From contig CAKZLE010000020.1 in assembly GCA_937125225.1 (NCBI GenBank), positions 310,001-374,000 of the forward strand: a stretch of 64,000 nt of DNA, given 5' to 3'. The position numbers were made by a program, and so were the translations under genes. The stretch's first letter is position 1; each line of letters opens with the position of its first letter. Under the pieces are notes generated by a model. That model saw only the letters and a program-made list of their open reading frames with translations. It ran no database searches and was not told the origin of the DNA. Shown here piece by piece: positions 30,105 through 39,669 of this stretch. This DNA is from an uncultured Spirochaetia bacterium (GTDB lineage: Bacteria > Spirochaetota > Spirochaetia > CAKZLE01).

Positions 30105-31802
30105 ATGAAAAGTATGCATCACTCAGATAGAAGATTAGGGACACATCTTCAGCTGGTCCTTTTGATTCTCGTTGGTGTGGTATTACTCTTATCGATGTAT
30201 GTTGACTCCTTCTTAGAGGTAGAACCCTTAAGAGATGGGGGGGCGCTCCTACTAGAAACTGGATGGGAAATCTCGACTGAGGGTAAACTTCTTGAAAAAG
30301 ATCTAACACTTCCTTTTAAGATCGATGATGAAGTCGGTGGGAAGACCTATCAGATCACGCGAAGACTGCCGGAACACCTCCCCAATAGTAATGCGAGTCT
30401 ATCGATAGATACCAGTATGGCCTCCCTTGAAGTTCTCATTGATGGACAGAGTATATACTCCTATTCCGGTGAGATGACTCTCTGGAAGAATCCCGTGTTA
30501 GGTGGCAGTTTTACACATTTTGTACGTCTTCCGGATTGGGCTGCAGGTCAAAAGATCTCAATGGTGATGAGATTCACCTCGAATAACTCCTTTGCAGGAG
30601 GAATCCAACCTCCTCAAATAGGGACGAAGTCAGATCAGATTCTTGACCAACTCAGAGAACTCCCTTCGATTATTTTTGGAATAATCTTTCTCTTCACCGG
30701 TATTGTCTGTTCTCTGACATCCCTTGGGTTAAGAAAAGGTAAGGAGAGGGAAAGTCTCTGGTATTTCGGATGGTTAGAAATCGCTCTTGGATCATGGGTC
30801 TTTACGCAGAACTGTGCAAAACTGATTTTTATCAGAAACCCGATCCTACCACTCAATCTCAGTATTTTCGCCCTGTTTGTTCTTCCCTATTTTCTCATAC
30901 AGTATATACGCTCCTCCTATATGATCATCGATCGGAAACTCAAACCCTTCATCTTTGTTTCAGAACTCTTTCTTATCGCATATATCATAGGAGGGTTCGC
31001 CCAGTATCTCGGGTTCTTCATGTATACAGATATGTTGCTTTTAGCTGGTTTATCTCTCGTTCTATTAATCATCTGCCTGTTTTGTGTGCTTCTTATCGAC
31101 TATATCCGAGGGAATAGGGAGTTGCTATCTTTTCTCTTAGCCATAGGAGTACTTCTGTTTACTGTGCTTGCCGAGGAGTCACTCCTCCTGATGTCTATAA
31201 CGCTTGAGAATGCCGTGATACTCCATGTTGGTATGAGCTTATGTGGAGCGATCCTTCTCAGCCACAGTGCACGTTTCATCTCAAAAGGTAATAGGTCTCA
31301 GATGCATGAACAGATGCTCCTGAAGTTGGCCTTTACCGATTCCTTGACTGGGGTGGATAACAGGACTGCCTATACGAACAGAGTGGAAGATGTTATCAGT
31401 AGAGGGAGTCGGTCACGGGTGATTGGAGTCCTTCTGATCGATGTGAACGATCTTAAGCCTATAAACGATAAGTTCGGTCATGCTACCGGAGATCAACTTC
31501 TTAAAGATGTTGCTATCAGGATCACAGAACTTCTGCCTGATGGTACAGAGATATACCGGATCGGTGGAGATGAATTCGTCTCTTTCATTCCTAATATCAC
31601 GAAAGAGCAGTTAGCATTAATGTGTGAAGCCATCCACTCGCAGATCTTTAAAATTAAAGACTTTCAATATACTGTTGCATGTGGATACTCTCTCTATCTG
31701 AAAGAAAAGACAAAATCATTCACTGATGTCATAGCTGAGGCTGACTCTGTCATGTATGCTTGTAAAGAGGTGATGAAGAAGGGGACTCTTGAATCTGATT
31801 AG
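30105..31802 (+). CDS. 7TM-DISM-like sensor diguanylate cyclase
   Basis: 565 residues from ATG 30105, with GGAGG 5 nt upstream. The order is a signal anchor, an extracytoplasmic beta-rich domain (about residues 40-185, with SLEVLIDGQSIYSYSG like a carbohydrate-binding sensor fold), seven membrane helices (about 195-395), then a GGDEF domain with an intact GGDEF motif (YRIGGDEF). The region before GGDEF reads TEIYRIGGDEF, so the RxxD feedback site is absent. It probably links an external ligand to cyclic di-GMP. It is divergent from the methyltransferase gene. Confidence 0.88.
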   Translation: MKSMHHSDRRLGTHLQLVLLILVGVVLLLSMYVDSFLEVEPLRDGGALLLETGWEISTEGKLLEKDLTLPFKIDDEVGGKTYQITRRLPEHLPNSNASLSIDTSMASLEVLIDGQSIYSYSGEMTLWKNPVLGGSFTHFVRLPDWAAGQKISMVMRFTSNNSFAGGIQPPQIGTKSDQILDQLRELPSIIFGIIFLFTGIVCSLTSLGLRKGKERESLWYFGWLEIALGSWVFTQNCAKLIFIRNPILPLNLSIFALFVLPYFLIQYIRSSYMIIDRKLKPFIFVSELFLIAYIIGGFAQYLGFFMYTDMLLLAGLSLVLLIICLFCVLLIDYIRGNRELLSFLLAIGVLLFTVLAEESLLLMSITLENAVILHVGMSLCGAILLSHSARFISKGNRSQMHEQMLLKLAFTDSLTGVDNRTAYTNRVEDVISRGSRSRVIGVLLIDVNDLKPINDKFGHATGDQLLKDVAIRITELLPDGTEIYRIGGDEFVSFIPNITKEQLALMCEAIHSQIFKIKDFQYTVACGYSLYLKEKTKSFTDVIAEADSVMYACKEVMKKGTLESD

Positions 31803-31908
31803 ATAGGTAACATTTTATTGTAAATAGGATTATAGTCTTGTTATACCTGCATTCTCCGAAAATCTTCAGTACGACTAGAACCCTATGGAAGAATGACTTT
31901 GACAAATA

Positions 31909-31937
31909 AAACTCCCGGTTAATACCAGGAGTTTCGT
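31909..31937 (-). terminator. Terminator downstream of the tRNA pair
   Basis: Stem AAACTCC/GGAGTTT (31909-31915 with 31928-31934), extended inwards by GG/CC after one mismatch. On the minus strand it is followed by TATTTG, 20-50 nt past the tRNA-Arg 3' end. Confidence 0.6.
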
Positions 31938-31957
31938 TTTGGAAAAATTAATGCCTT

Positions 31958-32031
31958 TACGCCCAATAGGATTCGAACCTATGACCTACGGCTTAGAAGG
32001 CCGTTGCTCTATCCAGCTGAGCTATGAGCGC
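31958..32031 (-). tRNA. tRNA-Arg (anticodon UCU)
   Basis: 74 nt on the minus strand, a full cloverleaf. The acceptor GCGCTCA pairs with TGGGCGT (G-U at the first pair). The D-arm is AGCTCAGCTGGATAGAGCA. The anticodon stem ACGGC/GCCGT encloses CTTCTAA, and the T-arm contains GGTTCGAATCC. CCA is not encoded. Confidence 0.95.
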
Positions 32032-32047
32032 ATCTGTTTAAGAAAAT

Positions 32048-32120
32048 TCGGGGTGAGAGGACTCGAACCTCCGGTCTCCTGCTCCCAAAGCAGGCGCCTT
32101 AGCCACTAGGCAACACCCCG
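32048..32120 (-). tRNA. tRNA-Pro (anticodon UGG)
   Basis: 73 nt on the minus strand. The acceptor CGGGGTG pairs with CACCCCG. The anticodon stem CCTGC/GCAGG encloses TTTGGGA, and the T-arm contains GAGGTTCGAGTCCTC. CCA is not encoded. It lies 16 nt before tRNA-Arg, so one transcript is likely. Confidence 0.95.
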
Positions 32121-32206
32121 TCGAACGAATTCAGAGTATATATACTTCGTTATTAAACGTCAATAGGTATTTCATAACTCATTCTCTTTTTTAATCTTCA
32201 CTATTT

Positions 32207-34381
32207 TCAATCACACATACTCAGGCTGATTCGCTTTCTATTCAGGTCGACTTCCATGACCGTCACCGTGACTTGCTGGTTCACTTTGACCACATCATTT
32301 GGGTCTTTGACATAGTTGTTCGAAAGTTTGCTTATATGCACGAGACCATCCTGATGTACTCCGATATCGACGAAGGCCCCAAAGGCAGTCACGTTGGTGA
32401 CGACCCCTGGAAGTTTCATACCCGGTAAGAGGTCAGACATCTCATGCACATCATCAGAGAAGGAGGCATAGGTGAAGTTCTCTCTCGGGTCTCGACCCGG
32501 CTTTTCAAGCTCCTTCATAATATCCTCTAAAGTGGGGATTCCTACAGACTCTGTCACATAATCCTTAATACGAATCTTCTTTTTCAGTTCAGGCATCTTG
32601 ATGAGGTCTTTGATGGTGCATCCGAGGTCTCCTGCCATCCTCTCTATGATAGGATAGGACTCTGGATGGACAGCACTGCTATCTAGGGGATTCGCGGCAT
32701 CTCTGATACGTAAGAATCCAACAGACTGTTCATAGCTCTTTGGACCAATCCCTGTGACCATCAGAATCTGGGATCGTTCTTTGAAGGCCCCATGTATCTC
32801 CCGGTATCTGATGATAGCTTCAGCTGTCCTTGGAGTGATCCCTGAAACATATTTCAGTAACTGAGAACTAGCCGTATTGATCTGTACCCCTACTGAGTTC
32901 ACACAGGACTGAACCACATCAGAGAGGGTCTGTTGAAGCATCGTCTGATTCACATCATGCTGGTACTGCCCGACTCCAATAGATTTAGGGTCTATCTTCA
33001 CCAGTTCTGCTAAAGGGTCCATCAGTCTTCTTCCAATCGAAATAGATCCTCTGACTGTGACATCCTTATCAGGGAACTCCTCTCTTGCTACACGTGAGGC
33101 GGAGTAGATCGAGGCCCCACTCTCATTGACCATGATGACCGGTATATCAAGATCAAGATCTCGGATCGTTGACTTCAAAAAAGATTCGGCCTCTCTCCCT
33201 CCAGTCCCGTTGCCCACGGCGATAGCTTCGATATTATATGAACGTATCCAATTCTTGATCAGGGTCGCAGCCTCTCTCTCTTTTCTGTGAGGAACAAGAG
33301 GATAGATCGCATCATGATGGAGCAGGTCTCCTGTCTCATCTAGTGCTACGACCTTACATCCTGTTCTCAGTCCTGGGTCCACAGCAAGAATTCTCTTTGC
33401 TCCAAGAGGTGAGGCTAACAGGAGTTCTCTGACATTATCACCAAAGACTTTGATCGCTGCGATATCTGCCCGTTCCTTACACTCCTTACGCAGAGCATTC
33501 TCAAGAGAAGGGGCCGTCAACCGTTTATACCCATCAAGCAGAGCCTCTTCGAGTAGTACGGCCGCATGATTACGGCGGGTATCGAGATTACCCAATACTC
33601 GTCTCTTCAGTCTATTCAGGGCCTCTTCTTCATCTGGTCTGAAGTGTGAGATGAGGGCCCCTTCATCAGTACCTCTGAGGATCGCAAGGATCCTGTGGGA
33701 AGGAGCCTTTGCTGCAACCTCATCCCAGGCAAAATAATCTTTGTACTTCTGAGCATCTCGATCCTCCTTCTTTCCGGGAACCGGTTTGGAGGTGATGATC
33801 CCGTTATAGTTGAAGAAGCTTCTGAGATCCTGCCTCAACTCCTTATCCTCATTGAAACGCTCAGCGAGAATATGCTTTGCTCCCATGATCGCTTCGATCG
33901 TTGCAAAGATCTTCTTTTCAGGATCAAGGAAGCTCTGAGCCTTCTCGAGGACCTGCTCCTTGGAGATATCATCACGTCTTTGACCTTTCACCTCGATCCA
34001 ATCTGCTAGAGGTTCCAATCCAGCCTCTTTTGCGATCATTCCTTTAGTCTTCTTCTTCTGTTTGAAGGGGAGGTATATATCTTCAAGAAGGCTCAAGGTC
34101 TCAGCCTCTAGAATAGCTTTCTCGAGTTCTGGGGTGAGTATATCTCGCTCCCTCATGTTTGAGAATATCGCCTCTTTTCGTTTTTGTAGCTCGTTCCAGG
34201 TCTCACGAACATCACGTATAGCAATGATCTGTACCTCATCCAATCCTCCTGTCACCTCTTTTCGGTAACGGGCGATGAAGGGGATTGTACAGCCTTCGTC
34301 CAAAAGACGCAGTACCGAAATCACTTGTGGTGCCGGTATGTCTGTCTTTGTGTGTATATGTTTGATTTGTTTTTGATCCAT
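32207..34381 (-). CDS. tex: Tex-family RNA-binding transcription accessory protein
   Basis: 724 residues. The helical Tex N-terminal domain (IPFIARYRKEVTGGLDE) leads into a YqgF/RuvX-like nuclease fold (ILAVDPGLRTGCKVVALDETG, about residue 330). Helix-hairpin-helix repeats (LLKYVSGITPRTAEAIIRYRE) and a C-terminal S1 RNA-binding domain (PGVVTNVTAFGAFVDIGVHQDGLVHISKLS) follow. Tex proteins are conserved in bacteria and bind RNA or ribosomal complexes; the exact role is unclear. There is no Shine-Dalgarno sequence, and TGGTATTTT ends 7 nt before the ATG, which points to a leaderless mRNA. Confidence 0.95.
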   Translation of the reverse strand: MDQKQIKHIHTKTDIPAPQVISVLRLLDEGCTIPFIARYRKEVTGGLDEVQIIAIRDVRETWNELQKRKEAIFSNMRERDILTPELEKAILEAETLSLLEDIYLPFKQKKKTKGMIAKEAGLEPLADWIEVKGQRRDDISKEQVLEKAQSFLDPEKKIFATIEAIMGAKHILAERFNEDKELRQDLRSFFNYNGIITSKPVPGKKEDRDAQKYKDYFAWDEVAAKAPSHRILAILRGTDEGALISHFRPDEEEALNRLKRRVLGNLDTRRNHAAVLLEEALLDGYKRLTAPSLENALRKECKERADIAAIKVFGDNVRELLLASPLGAKRILAVDPGLRTGCKVVALDETGDLLHHDAIYPLVPHRKEREAATLIKNWIRSYNIEAIAVGNGTGGREAESFLKSTIRDLDLDIPVIMVNESGASIYSASRVAREEFPDKDVTVRGSISIGRRLMDPLAELVKIDPKSIGVGQYQHDVNQTMLQQTLSDVVQSCVNSVGVQINTASSQLLKYVSGITPRTAEAIIRYREIHGAFKERSQILMVTGIGPKSYEQSVGFLRIRDAANPLDSSAVHPESYPIIERMAGDLGCTIKDLIKMPELKKKIRIKDYVTESVGIPTLEDIMKELEKPGRDPRENFTYASFSDDVHEMSDLLPGMKLPGVVTNVTAFGAFVDIGVHQDGLVHISKLSNNYVKDPNDVVKVNQQVTVTVMEVDLNRKRISLSMCD

Positions 34382-34487
34382 AGACTATAAAATACCATAT
34401 TTTCTAGAGAGATACAAAGATATTGTTTTTCTGTTCGTGTTGATTTATGGTATGATGTACTCTAGTTGAGAGTAATTGGAGGAGTAT

Positions 34488-35309
34488 ATGGATTTTACTA
34501 ATATGCTTGATAAGGTACAGGAACTGTTATTGACCTATGGGTTGAATATCCTGTTTGCTATCCTCATCTTCATCTTCGGTCGAATAACGGTGAAGATCAT
34601 CATAAAATGGTTGAGATCATTCTTTAACAAGAGGAAGTTCGATGCGACCTTGAGCTCCTTCGTCCTCAATCTGATCTATATCATTCTATTGGTCTTTGTG
34701 ATCATTGCAGCCCTTGGGCAACTGGGTGTTCAAACAACATCACTTGTCGCTATTCTAGGTGCTGCAGGGTTGGCTATTGGTCTTGCACTTCAAGGGTCTC
34801 TAGCTAACTTCGCTTCGGGTGTACTTCTCATCGTGCTGCACCCCTTCAAACTCGGTGATTATATCGAAGGTGGGGGAGCCTCAGGAAGCGTCATGGAGAT
34901 CGGGATGTTTACGACCACGCTCAATACTCCAGATAATAAAGTCGTGACTATTCCCAATACCCAGATTATGGGGGGGGCTATCACGAACTATAGTAAGATG
35001 AAACAACGAAGACTCGATCTTGTGATCGGGGTAGGCTATGATGATGATCTCAAGAAGGTAGAGAAGGTCCTTACATCGATCCTCGAAAAAGAGGAGAGAG
35101 TCTTAAAAGAGCCTACCTATACCATCGGAGTGATGGAACTTGGGGATAGCAGTGTGAACTTTGCAGTACGCCCCTGGGTCAATGGCTCAGATTATTGGCC
35201 GACTAAATTCGATCTACTCAAAGAGATCAAGATTCAATTCGATGCTAAGGGAATTTCCATACCCTATCCACAGCAAGATGTACATCTGCATCAGGAAGAA
35301 AAAAAATGA
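34488..35309 (+). CDS. mscS: MscS-family small-conductance mechanosensitive channel
   Basis: 273 residues from ATG 34488, with GGAGGAG 5 nt upstream. It has three membrane helices; the pore-lining third one is the Gly/Ala-rich AAGLAIGLALQGSLANFASG. The cytoplasmic beta domain (FKLGDYIEGGGASGSVMEIGMFTTTL, VTIPNTQIMGGAITNYS) follows. Length is close to E. coli MscS (286). It opens under membrane tension to release solutes in osmotic downshock. It stands alone and is followed by a terminator. Confidence 0.95.
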   Translation: MDFTNMLDKVQELLLTYGLNILFAILIFIFGRITVKIIIKWLRSFFNKRKFDATLSSFVLNLIYIILLVFVIIAALGQLGVQTTSLVAILGAAGLAIGLALQGSLANFASGVLLIVLHPFKLGDYIEGGGASGSVMEIGMFTTTLNTPDNKVVTIPNTQIMGGAITNYSKMKQRRLDLVIGVGYDDDLKKVEKVLTSILEKEERVLKEPTYTIGVMELGDSSVNFAVRPWVNGSDYWPTKFDLLKEIKIQFDAKGISIPYPQQDVHLHQEEKK

Positions 35310-35360
35310 CAATTATGTAGGAAATGTGTGTAGAATCCTACATAAATGTTGGTTATATAT

Positions 35361-35407
35361 GGCTCTTCTTTTGGTTGTCTGAACCAAAGGCGGGGCCATT
35401 ATTATTT
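35361..35407 (+). terminator. Terminator after mscS
   Basis: A 16-bp stem with several G-U pairs (35361-35376 with 35382-35397) and a 5-nt loop, followed by ATTATTATTTTT. Confidence 0.75.
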
Positions 35408-35471
35408 TTGCTAGGATTAACTGATACTGCTATAGGAAGTTAAAGAAACCGTTGCATTCACTGTAATCATA

Positions 35472-35488
35472 TTGGCATGGAATTTGCA
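35472..35488 (+). promoter_or_regulatory. Sigma-54-like promoter upstream of the BMP/ABC operon
   Basis: TTGGCATGGAATTTGCA fits YTGGCACGrNNNTTGCW with one mismatch and has the required 10 nt between the GG (-24) and GC (-12) elements. It lies 425 nt before the bmp ATG and points towards it. An inverted repeat ATAAGAAT/ATTCTTAT (35501-35508 with 35522-35529) follows. No enhancer-binding activator is in the window. Confidence 0.45.
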
Positions 35489-35912
35489 ATATTTTATGTT
35501 ATAAGAATTGTCCTGTGTAACATTCTTATAGCCGTTACATAAGAACACTCTGGAATCATAAGATTGTGCAACAAATTGCAACTTTTTAATAATGATTGCT
35601 TATTTGCATTGAACCTGTTAGTATAAGATTCAGATATTCATTGTATGGTGAACTGATACATGAGCACTTATGTATAAACAGTAACCACGAAACCTTGCAG
35701 GCTTTGCAAGTCTAAAACAGCCAGTTCTTGTCGCACATTCGTGTGGTTTAATAGAAACAAATAAACCTTATTCAGTATCAATTTCGTGTGGTAGCGAAAA
35801 ATCATCCCATCTCAATGTGTTCTTGTGAGTGACCTGTTTCTCAAAAAGACTCTATTACCGTCTATACGGACGGATGAGAATATTTTTTGATAACGAGTAA
35901 GGAGTTTAGGGT
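35489..35912 (+). other. Long untranslated leader of the BMP/ABC-corrinoid operon
   Basis: No gene is seen in these 424 nt. They contain the short hairpin CTTGCA/TGCAAG (about 35693-35710), the direct repeat TTCGTGTGGT at 35738 and 35783, and a small CCGTC/GACGG hairpin about 40 nt before the bmp start. I could not match it to a known riboswitch; the cobalamin and purine riboswitch cores were looked for and not found. AAGGAG precedes the bmp ATG. Confidence 0.4.
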
Positions 35913-36992
35913 ATGAAGAAAGTTCTATGTCTATTTGCTATCCTGCTGGTTCTGTCTCCACTGTTCGCTGGTGGTGCTCAAGAAGCTGAGAAAGAAGATG
36001 AGTTCAAGGTAGGTTTTGTATTTACTGGACCTATCGGTGATAATGGTTGGACTCAACAGCATAATGCTGGTCGTCTAGCGATCGAGAATGAACTCGGTGT
36101 TGCAACATTGTACAAAGAGAGTGTTCCAAATACTCAAGAAAGTGCAAAAGTCATGAGAGACATGATCGCTCAAGGTGCTAAGATGATCTTTGCAACCAGT
36201 TTTGGTTACATGGATTACATGTTAGAAGTCGCTGCTGAGAACCCAGATGTAGCTTTCTTCCATTGCGGTGGATACAAGAACTCTGAGAATGCAGTGAACT
36301 ATCTTGGTAAGATGTACCAGGCTCGTTATCTATCCGGTATCGTAGCTGGCCTCAAGACAGAGACAAACAAATTAGGTTATATCGCAGCATTTGAGATACC
36401 TGAAGTAGTTCGAGGAATCAATGCATTCACTCTAGGTGCTCTCAGTGTCAATCCAGAAGCGACTGTCGAGGTGACCTGGACACATAACTGGAATGATCCA
36501 CCAAATGAGAAAGAGGCTTCTTTTGCTCTTATCGATAACGGATGTGACGTAATCGCTCAGCACCAGACAGCACCTGCAAACCTACAGGCAGCAGAAGCTC
36601 GTGGTGTATGGGGAGTCGGTTACCATGCAGATATGAATGACTCTGCTCCTGAAGCTTGTCTTACATCACCTTACTGGAACTGGGATCCCTTCTATGTAGC
36701 AGTGACTCAAGAGGTCATGGATGGTACATGGGATGCGAATAACTACTGGGGTGGAATGGAAGACGATGTGATCAGACTAGCTGAACTTGGAAAGAACGCA
36801 CCTGCTGAAGCAGCTGCGATCGTAGAAGAGGTCGCTGCATCTCTTGTTGACGGTTCTTTCGAAGTATTCGCCGGTCCTCTCTATGATAACCAGGGGAATA
36901 TGATCCTTGCAGATGGCGAATCCATGGATGATTTCGCTAAACTGGGAATGGGATTCCTCGTAGAAGGCGTTATCGGAAACATCGAGAACTAA
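35913..36992 (+). CDS. BMP family (PnrA-like) substrate-binding protein of an ABC importer
   Basis: 359 residues. The signal peptide ends in LFAGGAQEA and has no lipobox cysteine. The mature part is a BMP/PnrA fold: KVGFVFTGPIGDNGWTQQHNAG at the start, then IFATSFGYMD, VTWTHNWNDPPNEKEAS and GVGYHADMND. Known relatives bind purine nucleosides (PnrA) or riboflavin (RfuA); the ligand here is probably a small heterocycle. Codon use and the hairpin right after the gene suggest high expression. It is the first gene of a run of five ending in a corrinoid activator. Confidence 0.93.
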   Translation: MKKVLCLFAILLVLSPLFAGGAQEAEKEDEFKVGFVFTGPIGDNGWTQQHNAGRLAIENELGVATLYKESVPNTQESAKVMRDMIAQGAKMIFATSFGYMDYMLEVAAENPDVAFFHCGGYKNSENAVNYLGKMYQARYLSGIVAGLKTETNKLGYIAAFEIPEVVRGINAFTLGALSVNPEATVEVTWTHNWNDPPNEKEASFALIDNGCDVIAQHQTAPANLQAAEARGVWGVGYHADMNDSAPEACLTSPYWNWDPFYVAVTQEVMDGTWDANNYWGGMEDDVIRLAELGKNAPAEAAAIVEEVAASLVDGSFEVFAGPLYDNQGNMILADGESMDDFAKLGMGFLVEGVIGNIEN

Positions 36993-37012
36993 TAACTGAT
37001 CATTAATTGAAA

Positions 37013-37047
37013 TAAACAGGATGAGGAGTCCCTCCTTATCCTGTTTA
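37013..37047 (+). other. Intercistronic hairpin after bmp
   Basis: A 16-bp stem (37013-37028 with 37032-37047) with a 3-nt loop and no T tract. It probably stabilises the upstream mRNA or partly limits read-through, so that the binding protein is made in excess over the membrane parts. Confidence 0.7.
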
Positions 37048-37075
37048 TCGATCGTAGCAGGTGCAGGAGTATACG

Positions 37076-38599
37076 TTGAACAATGAATTCGTGATCAGAA
37101 TGGAGGGGATAACCAAAGAGTTCGGTTCCCTCAAAGCTAACAACAATGTAAATCTCAATATACGAAAGGGTGAAGTGCATGCCATCTTAGGTGAGAACGG
37201 TGCTGGGAAGAGTACCTTGATGAACATCTTGTCTGGTATCTACACCCCTGATCATGGAAGCATCAAGGTGAATGAAGAGGAAGTGGCCTTTCACTCTCCT
37301 CAGGATTCCATCGGTGCCGGAATCGGTATGATCTATCAGCACTTCAAGCTGATCAGTGCCATGAAGGCATGGCAGAATATCATAGCAGGACCCTCTGGAT
37401 CTCTTATGTTAGATAAGAAATCCTGTAAAAGAAAGATCAATGAGATCTGTGAAGAGACTGGACTCTCTTTGAATCTAGATGCCTATGTTTCAGATATGGG
37501 AGTAGGGCAGAAACAGACCCTGGAGATGCTTAAAGTTCTCTATAGAGGGGCCGAGATACTCATTCTCGATGAACCTACCACCGTATTGACTCCGCAGGAG
37601 ACCGACAGACTATTCTCGATCATACGGAAGATGCGTGATAGTGGTAAGACCGCTATTATTATCACCCATAAGCTGTATGAAGTCATGGAGATCAGTGATC
37701 GAGTCACCATCATGAGAAAGGGAGAGGTCATCACGACTCTCAATACGAAAGAGACCACACAGAAAGAGATAGCAGAGATCATGGTCGGAAAGTCTATGAT
37801 CATGGAGTTCCCAAGATTGAAGATCCCTCGAGGGGATGTCGTCATGAAGGTCAAAGATCTCAGATTAGAGGACCTTGTCTCTATGCGGAAGCTTAATGGA
37901 GTATCCTTCGAGCTTCACCATGGAGAGATCCTAGGAGTGGCAGGAGTATCAGGAAGTGGACAGAAACAGCTGTGTCAGGCTTTGACAGGGTTGCAGAAGA
38001 TAGATTCAGGAAGTGTGAGTGTCGATGGTGATGAGATCGCAGGGCTTACCGCCTATGATATCTTCAACAAGGGTGTCGCACAACTCAACTTCGTGCCTGA
38101 GGATCGATTAGGAATGGGGTTGATAGCAAGCATGAGCCTTGTCGATAATGTGATGCTGCGAGATTACCAGAATGGTGACAGTATCTTCATCGATTCAAAG
38201 AGGGCCTATAAAAGAACAGAAGAACTCGTCGAAGCTCTTGATGTCATGCATCCGGGGATCGATAAACCCATCAGTGTCCTCTCAGGTGGAAATCTGCAGA
38301 AGATCCTGATCGGTAGAGAGATCATGAGTGAACCGAATATCCTCATAGCCTCCTATCCTGTTCGAGGTCTGGACCTTGGAGTGACCCACAAGGTGGTAGA
38401 ACTCCTCAACGAACAGAAACAACGTGGAGCCGGGGTACTGCTCATTGCAGAGGACCTTGATCTGATGCTTGAAGTCTGTGACCGGATCATGGTCATGTAC
38501 TGTGGAAAGATCTCAGGTATCGTCGATCCTGAGACCATCACGAAGAACGATCTCGGTGTTCTTATGACATCGATCGACGAGGAGTGCCCAAATGGCTAG
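37076..38599 (+). CDS. ABC importer ATPase, two-domain nucleoside/sugar type
   Basis: 507 residues from TTG 37076, with AGGAG 6 nt upstream; GTG 37061 is the alternative. It has two fused ABC domains. The first has a full Walker A (GENGAGKST) and Walker B (ILILDEPTTVLTP). The second has the degenerate Walker A (GVSGSGQKQ) usual in this type, and LSGGNLQKI. It powers uptake with the two permeases downstream and the BMP binding protein. The next gene overlaps its end by 8 nt. Confidence 0.94.
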   Translation: MNNEFVIRMEGITKEFGSLKANNNVNLNIRKGEVHAILGENGAGKSTLMNILSGIYTPDHGSIKVNEEEVAFHSPQDSIGAGIGMIYQHFKLISAMKAWQNIIAGPSGSLMLDKKSCKRKINEICEETGLSLNLDAYVSDMGVGQKQTLEMLKVLYRGAEILILDEPTTVLTPQETDRLFSIIRKMRDSGKTAIIITHKLYEVMEISDRVTIMRKGEVITTLNTKETTQKEIAEIMVGKSMIMEFPRLKIPRGDVVMKVKDLRLEDLVSMRKLNGVSFELHHGEILGVAGVSGSGQKQLCQALTGLQKIDSGSVSVDGDEIAGLTAYDIFNKGVAQLNFVPEDRLGMGLIASMSLVDNVMLRDYQNGDSIFIDSKRAYKRTEELVEALDVMHPGIDKPISVLSGGNLQKILIGREIMSEPNILIASYPVRGLDLGVTHKVVELLNEQKQRGAGVLLIAEDLDLMLEVCDRIMVMYCGKISGIVDPETITKNDLGVLMTSIDEECPNG

Positions 38600-39668
38600 A
38601 ATAGTACCACTTGAGAACTGCTCAATGGCAAAGAAGGTGAGGATCAGAGTCTTTGCGATACTCATGGCCTTCACCTTGTCTGGTTTTCTCCTGCTTTTTC
38701 TGGGACATAATCCCTTTGAAGTATATGCATCGATGCTCGATGGAGGACTCGGCTCCTCTTATCGAGTGAAAGAGACACTGATTCGGACGATACCGTTCGC
38801 ACTGACCGCTCTCGGTATAGGTCTCTCCTTCAGAATGAAATTCTGGAATATCGGAGGAGAAGGACAGATCATGATGGGTGCCTGTAGTGCGACTTTCATC
38901 GGTCTTAACTTCCAACAGCTACCCTCATTTATTCTGCTTCCTCTTATGGCTATAGCCGGAATGATCGGTGGAGGGCTCTGGGCTCTCATACCTGCATTTT
39001 TGAAAGTGAGATACCGGACTAATGAGACTATCCTCACATTGATGCTCAACTATGTCGCTTTGAAATGGATCACCTATCTTCAGTATGTACTCTGGAGAGA
39101 TCATGAGGCCTTCGGTTATCCAAAGATACCGAACCTCGTCAAGAATGCTCAACTCCCCAAGATCTTCGGACTTCATATCGGGGTCCTCTTAGTTCCTATA
39201 CTCGTCATAGGTATCTATCTTTTTATCACCTATACCAAAAAGGGTTATGAGATCCGGGTCATCGGTGAGAATGAGGCCACTGCACGTTATGCAGGGATGC
39301 CTACCTCGAAGATCATCCTCGGGACTCTCTTCGTAAGTGGTGGTATCTGTGGTGTGGTCGGAATGATCCAAGTCGCAGGTGTGAACATGACCTTGAGTAT
39401 AGATGTCAGTAACGGAGTCGGGTATACCGCTATTATCATCGCCTGGCTAGCCCAGCTGAATGCCATAGCGATCCTGGTCGTATCTTTCCTCTTTGCCGTG
39501 ATGGTCGAGGGTGGCTCCTATATTCAGACAGTATTTCAGATACCTCAGGCTGCAGCCTCATTGCTACAAGGTCTTATCCTGTTCTTTGTACTTGGTAGTG
39601 AGTTCTTTATAAAATATCGTGTGATACGAGATCGAAAGACGCGTATCGTCACTGAAGGGGAGGTCTAG
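38592..39668 (+). CDS. ABC importer permease (BPD_transp_2)
   Basis: 358 residues with about nine membrane helices. Family marks are FRMKFWNIGGEGQIMMGACSA in the first half and YEIRVIGENEATARYAGM in the cytoplasmic loop. It is one half of the membrane channel of a nucleoside-type importer. GAGGAG lies 7 nt before the ATG, and the gene overlaps the ATPase gene by 8 nt. The second permease starts after a 1-nt gap. Confidence 0.93.
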   Translation: MARIVPLENCSMAKKVRIRVFAILMAFTLSGFLLLFLGHNPFEVYASMLDGGLGSSYRVKETLIRTIPFALTALGIGLSFRMKFWNIGGEGQIMMGACSATFIGLNFQQLPSFILLPLMAIAGMIGGGLWALIPAFLKVRYRTNETILTLMLNYVALKWITYLQYVLWRDHEAFGYPKIPNLVKNAQLPKIFGLHIGVLLVPILVIGIYLFITYTKKGYEIRVIGENEATARYAGMPTSKIILGTLFVSGGICGVVGMIQVAGVNMTLSIDVSNGVGYTAIIIAWLAQLNAIAILVVSFLFAVMVEGGSYIQTVFQIPQAAASLLQGLILFFVLGSEFFIKYRVIRDRKTRIVTEGEV

Positions 39669-39669
39669 T

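Noticed and set aside
35310-35912. Possible cobalamin or purine riboswitch before the importer operon
   Set aside because: The conserved core sequences of these riboswitches could not be found, only short unrelated hairpins.
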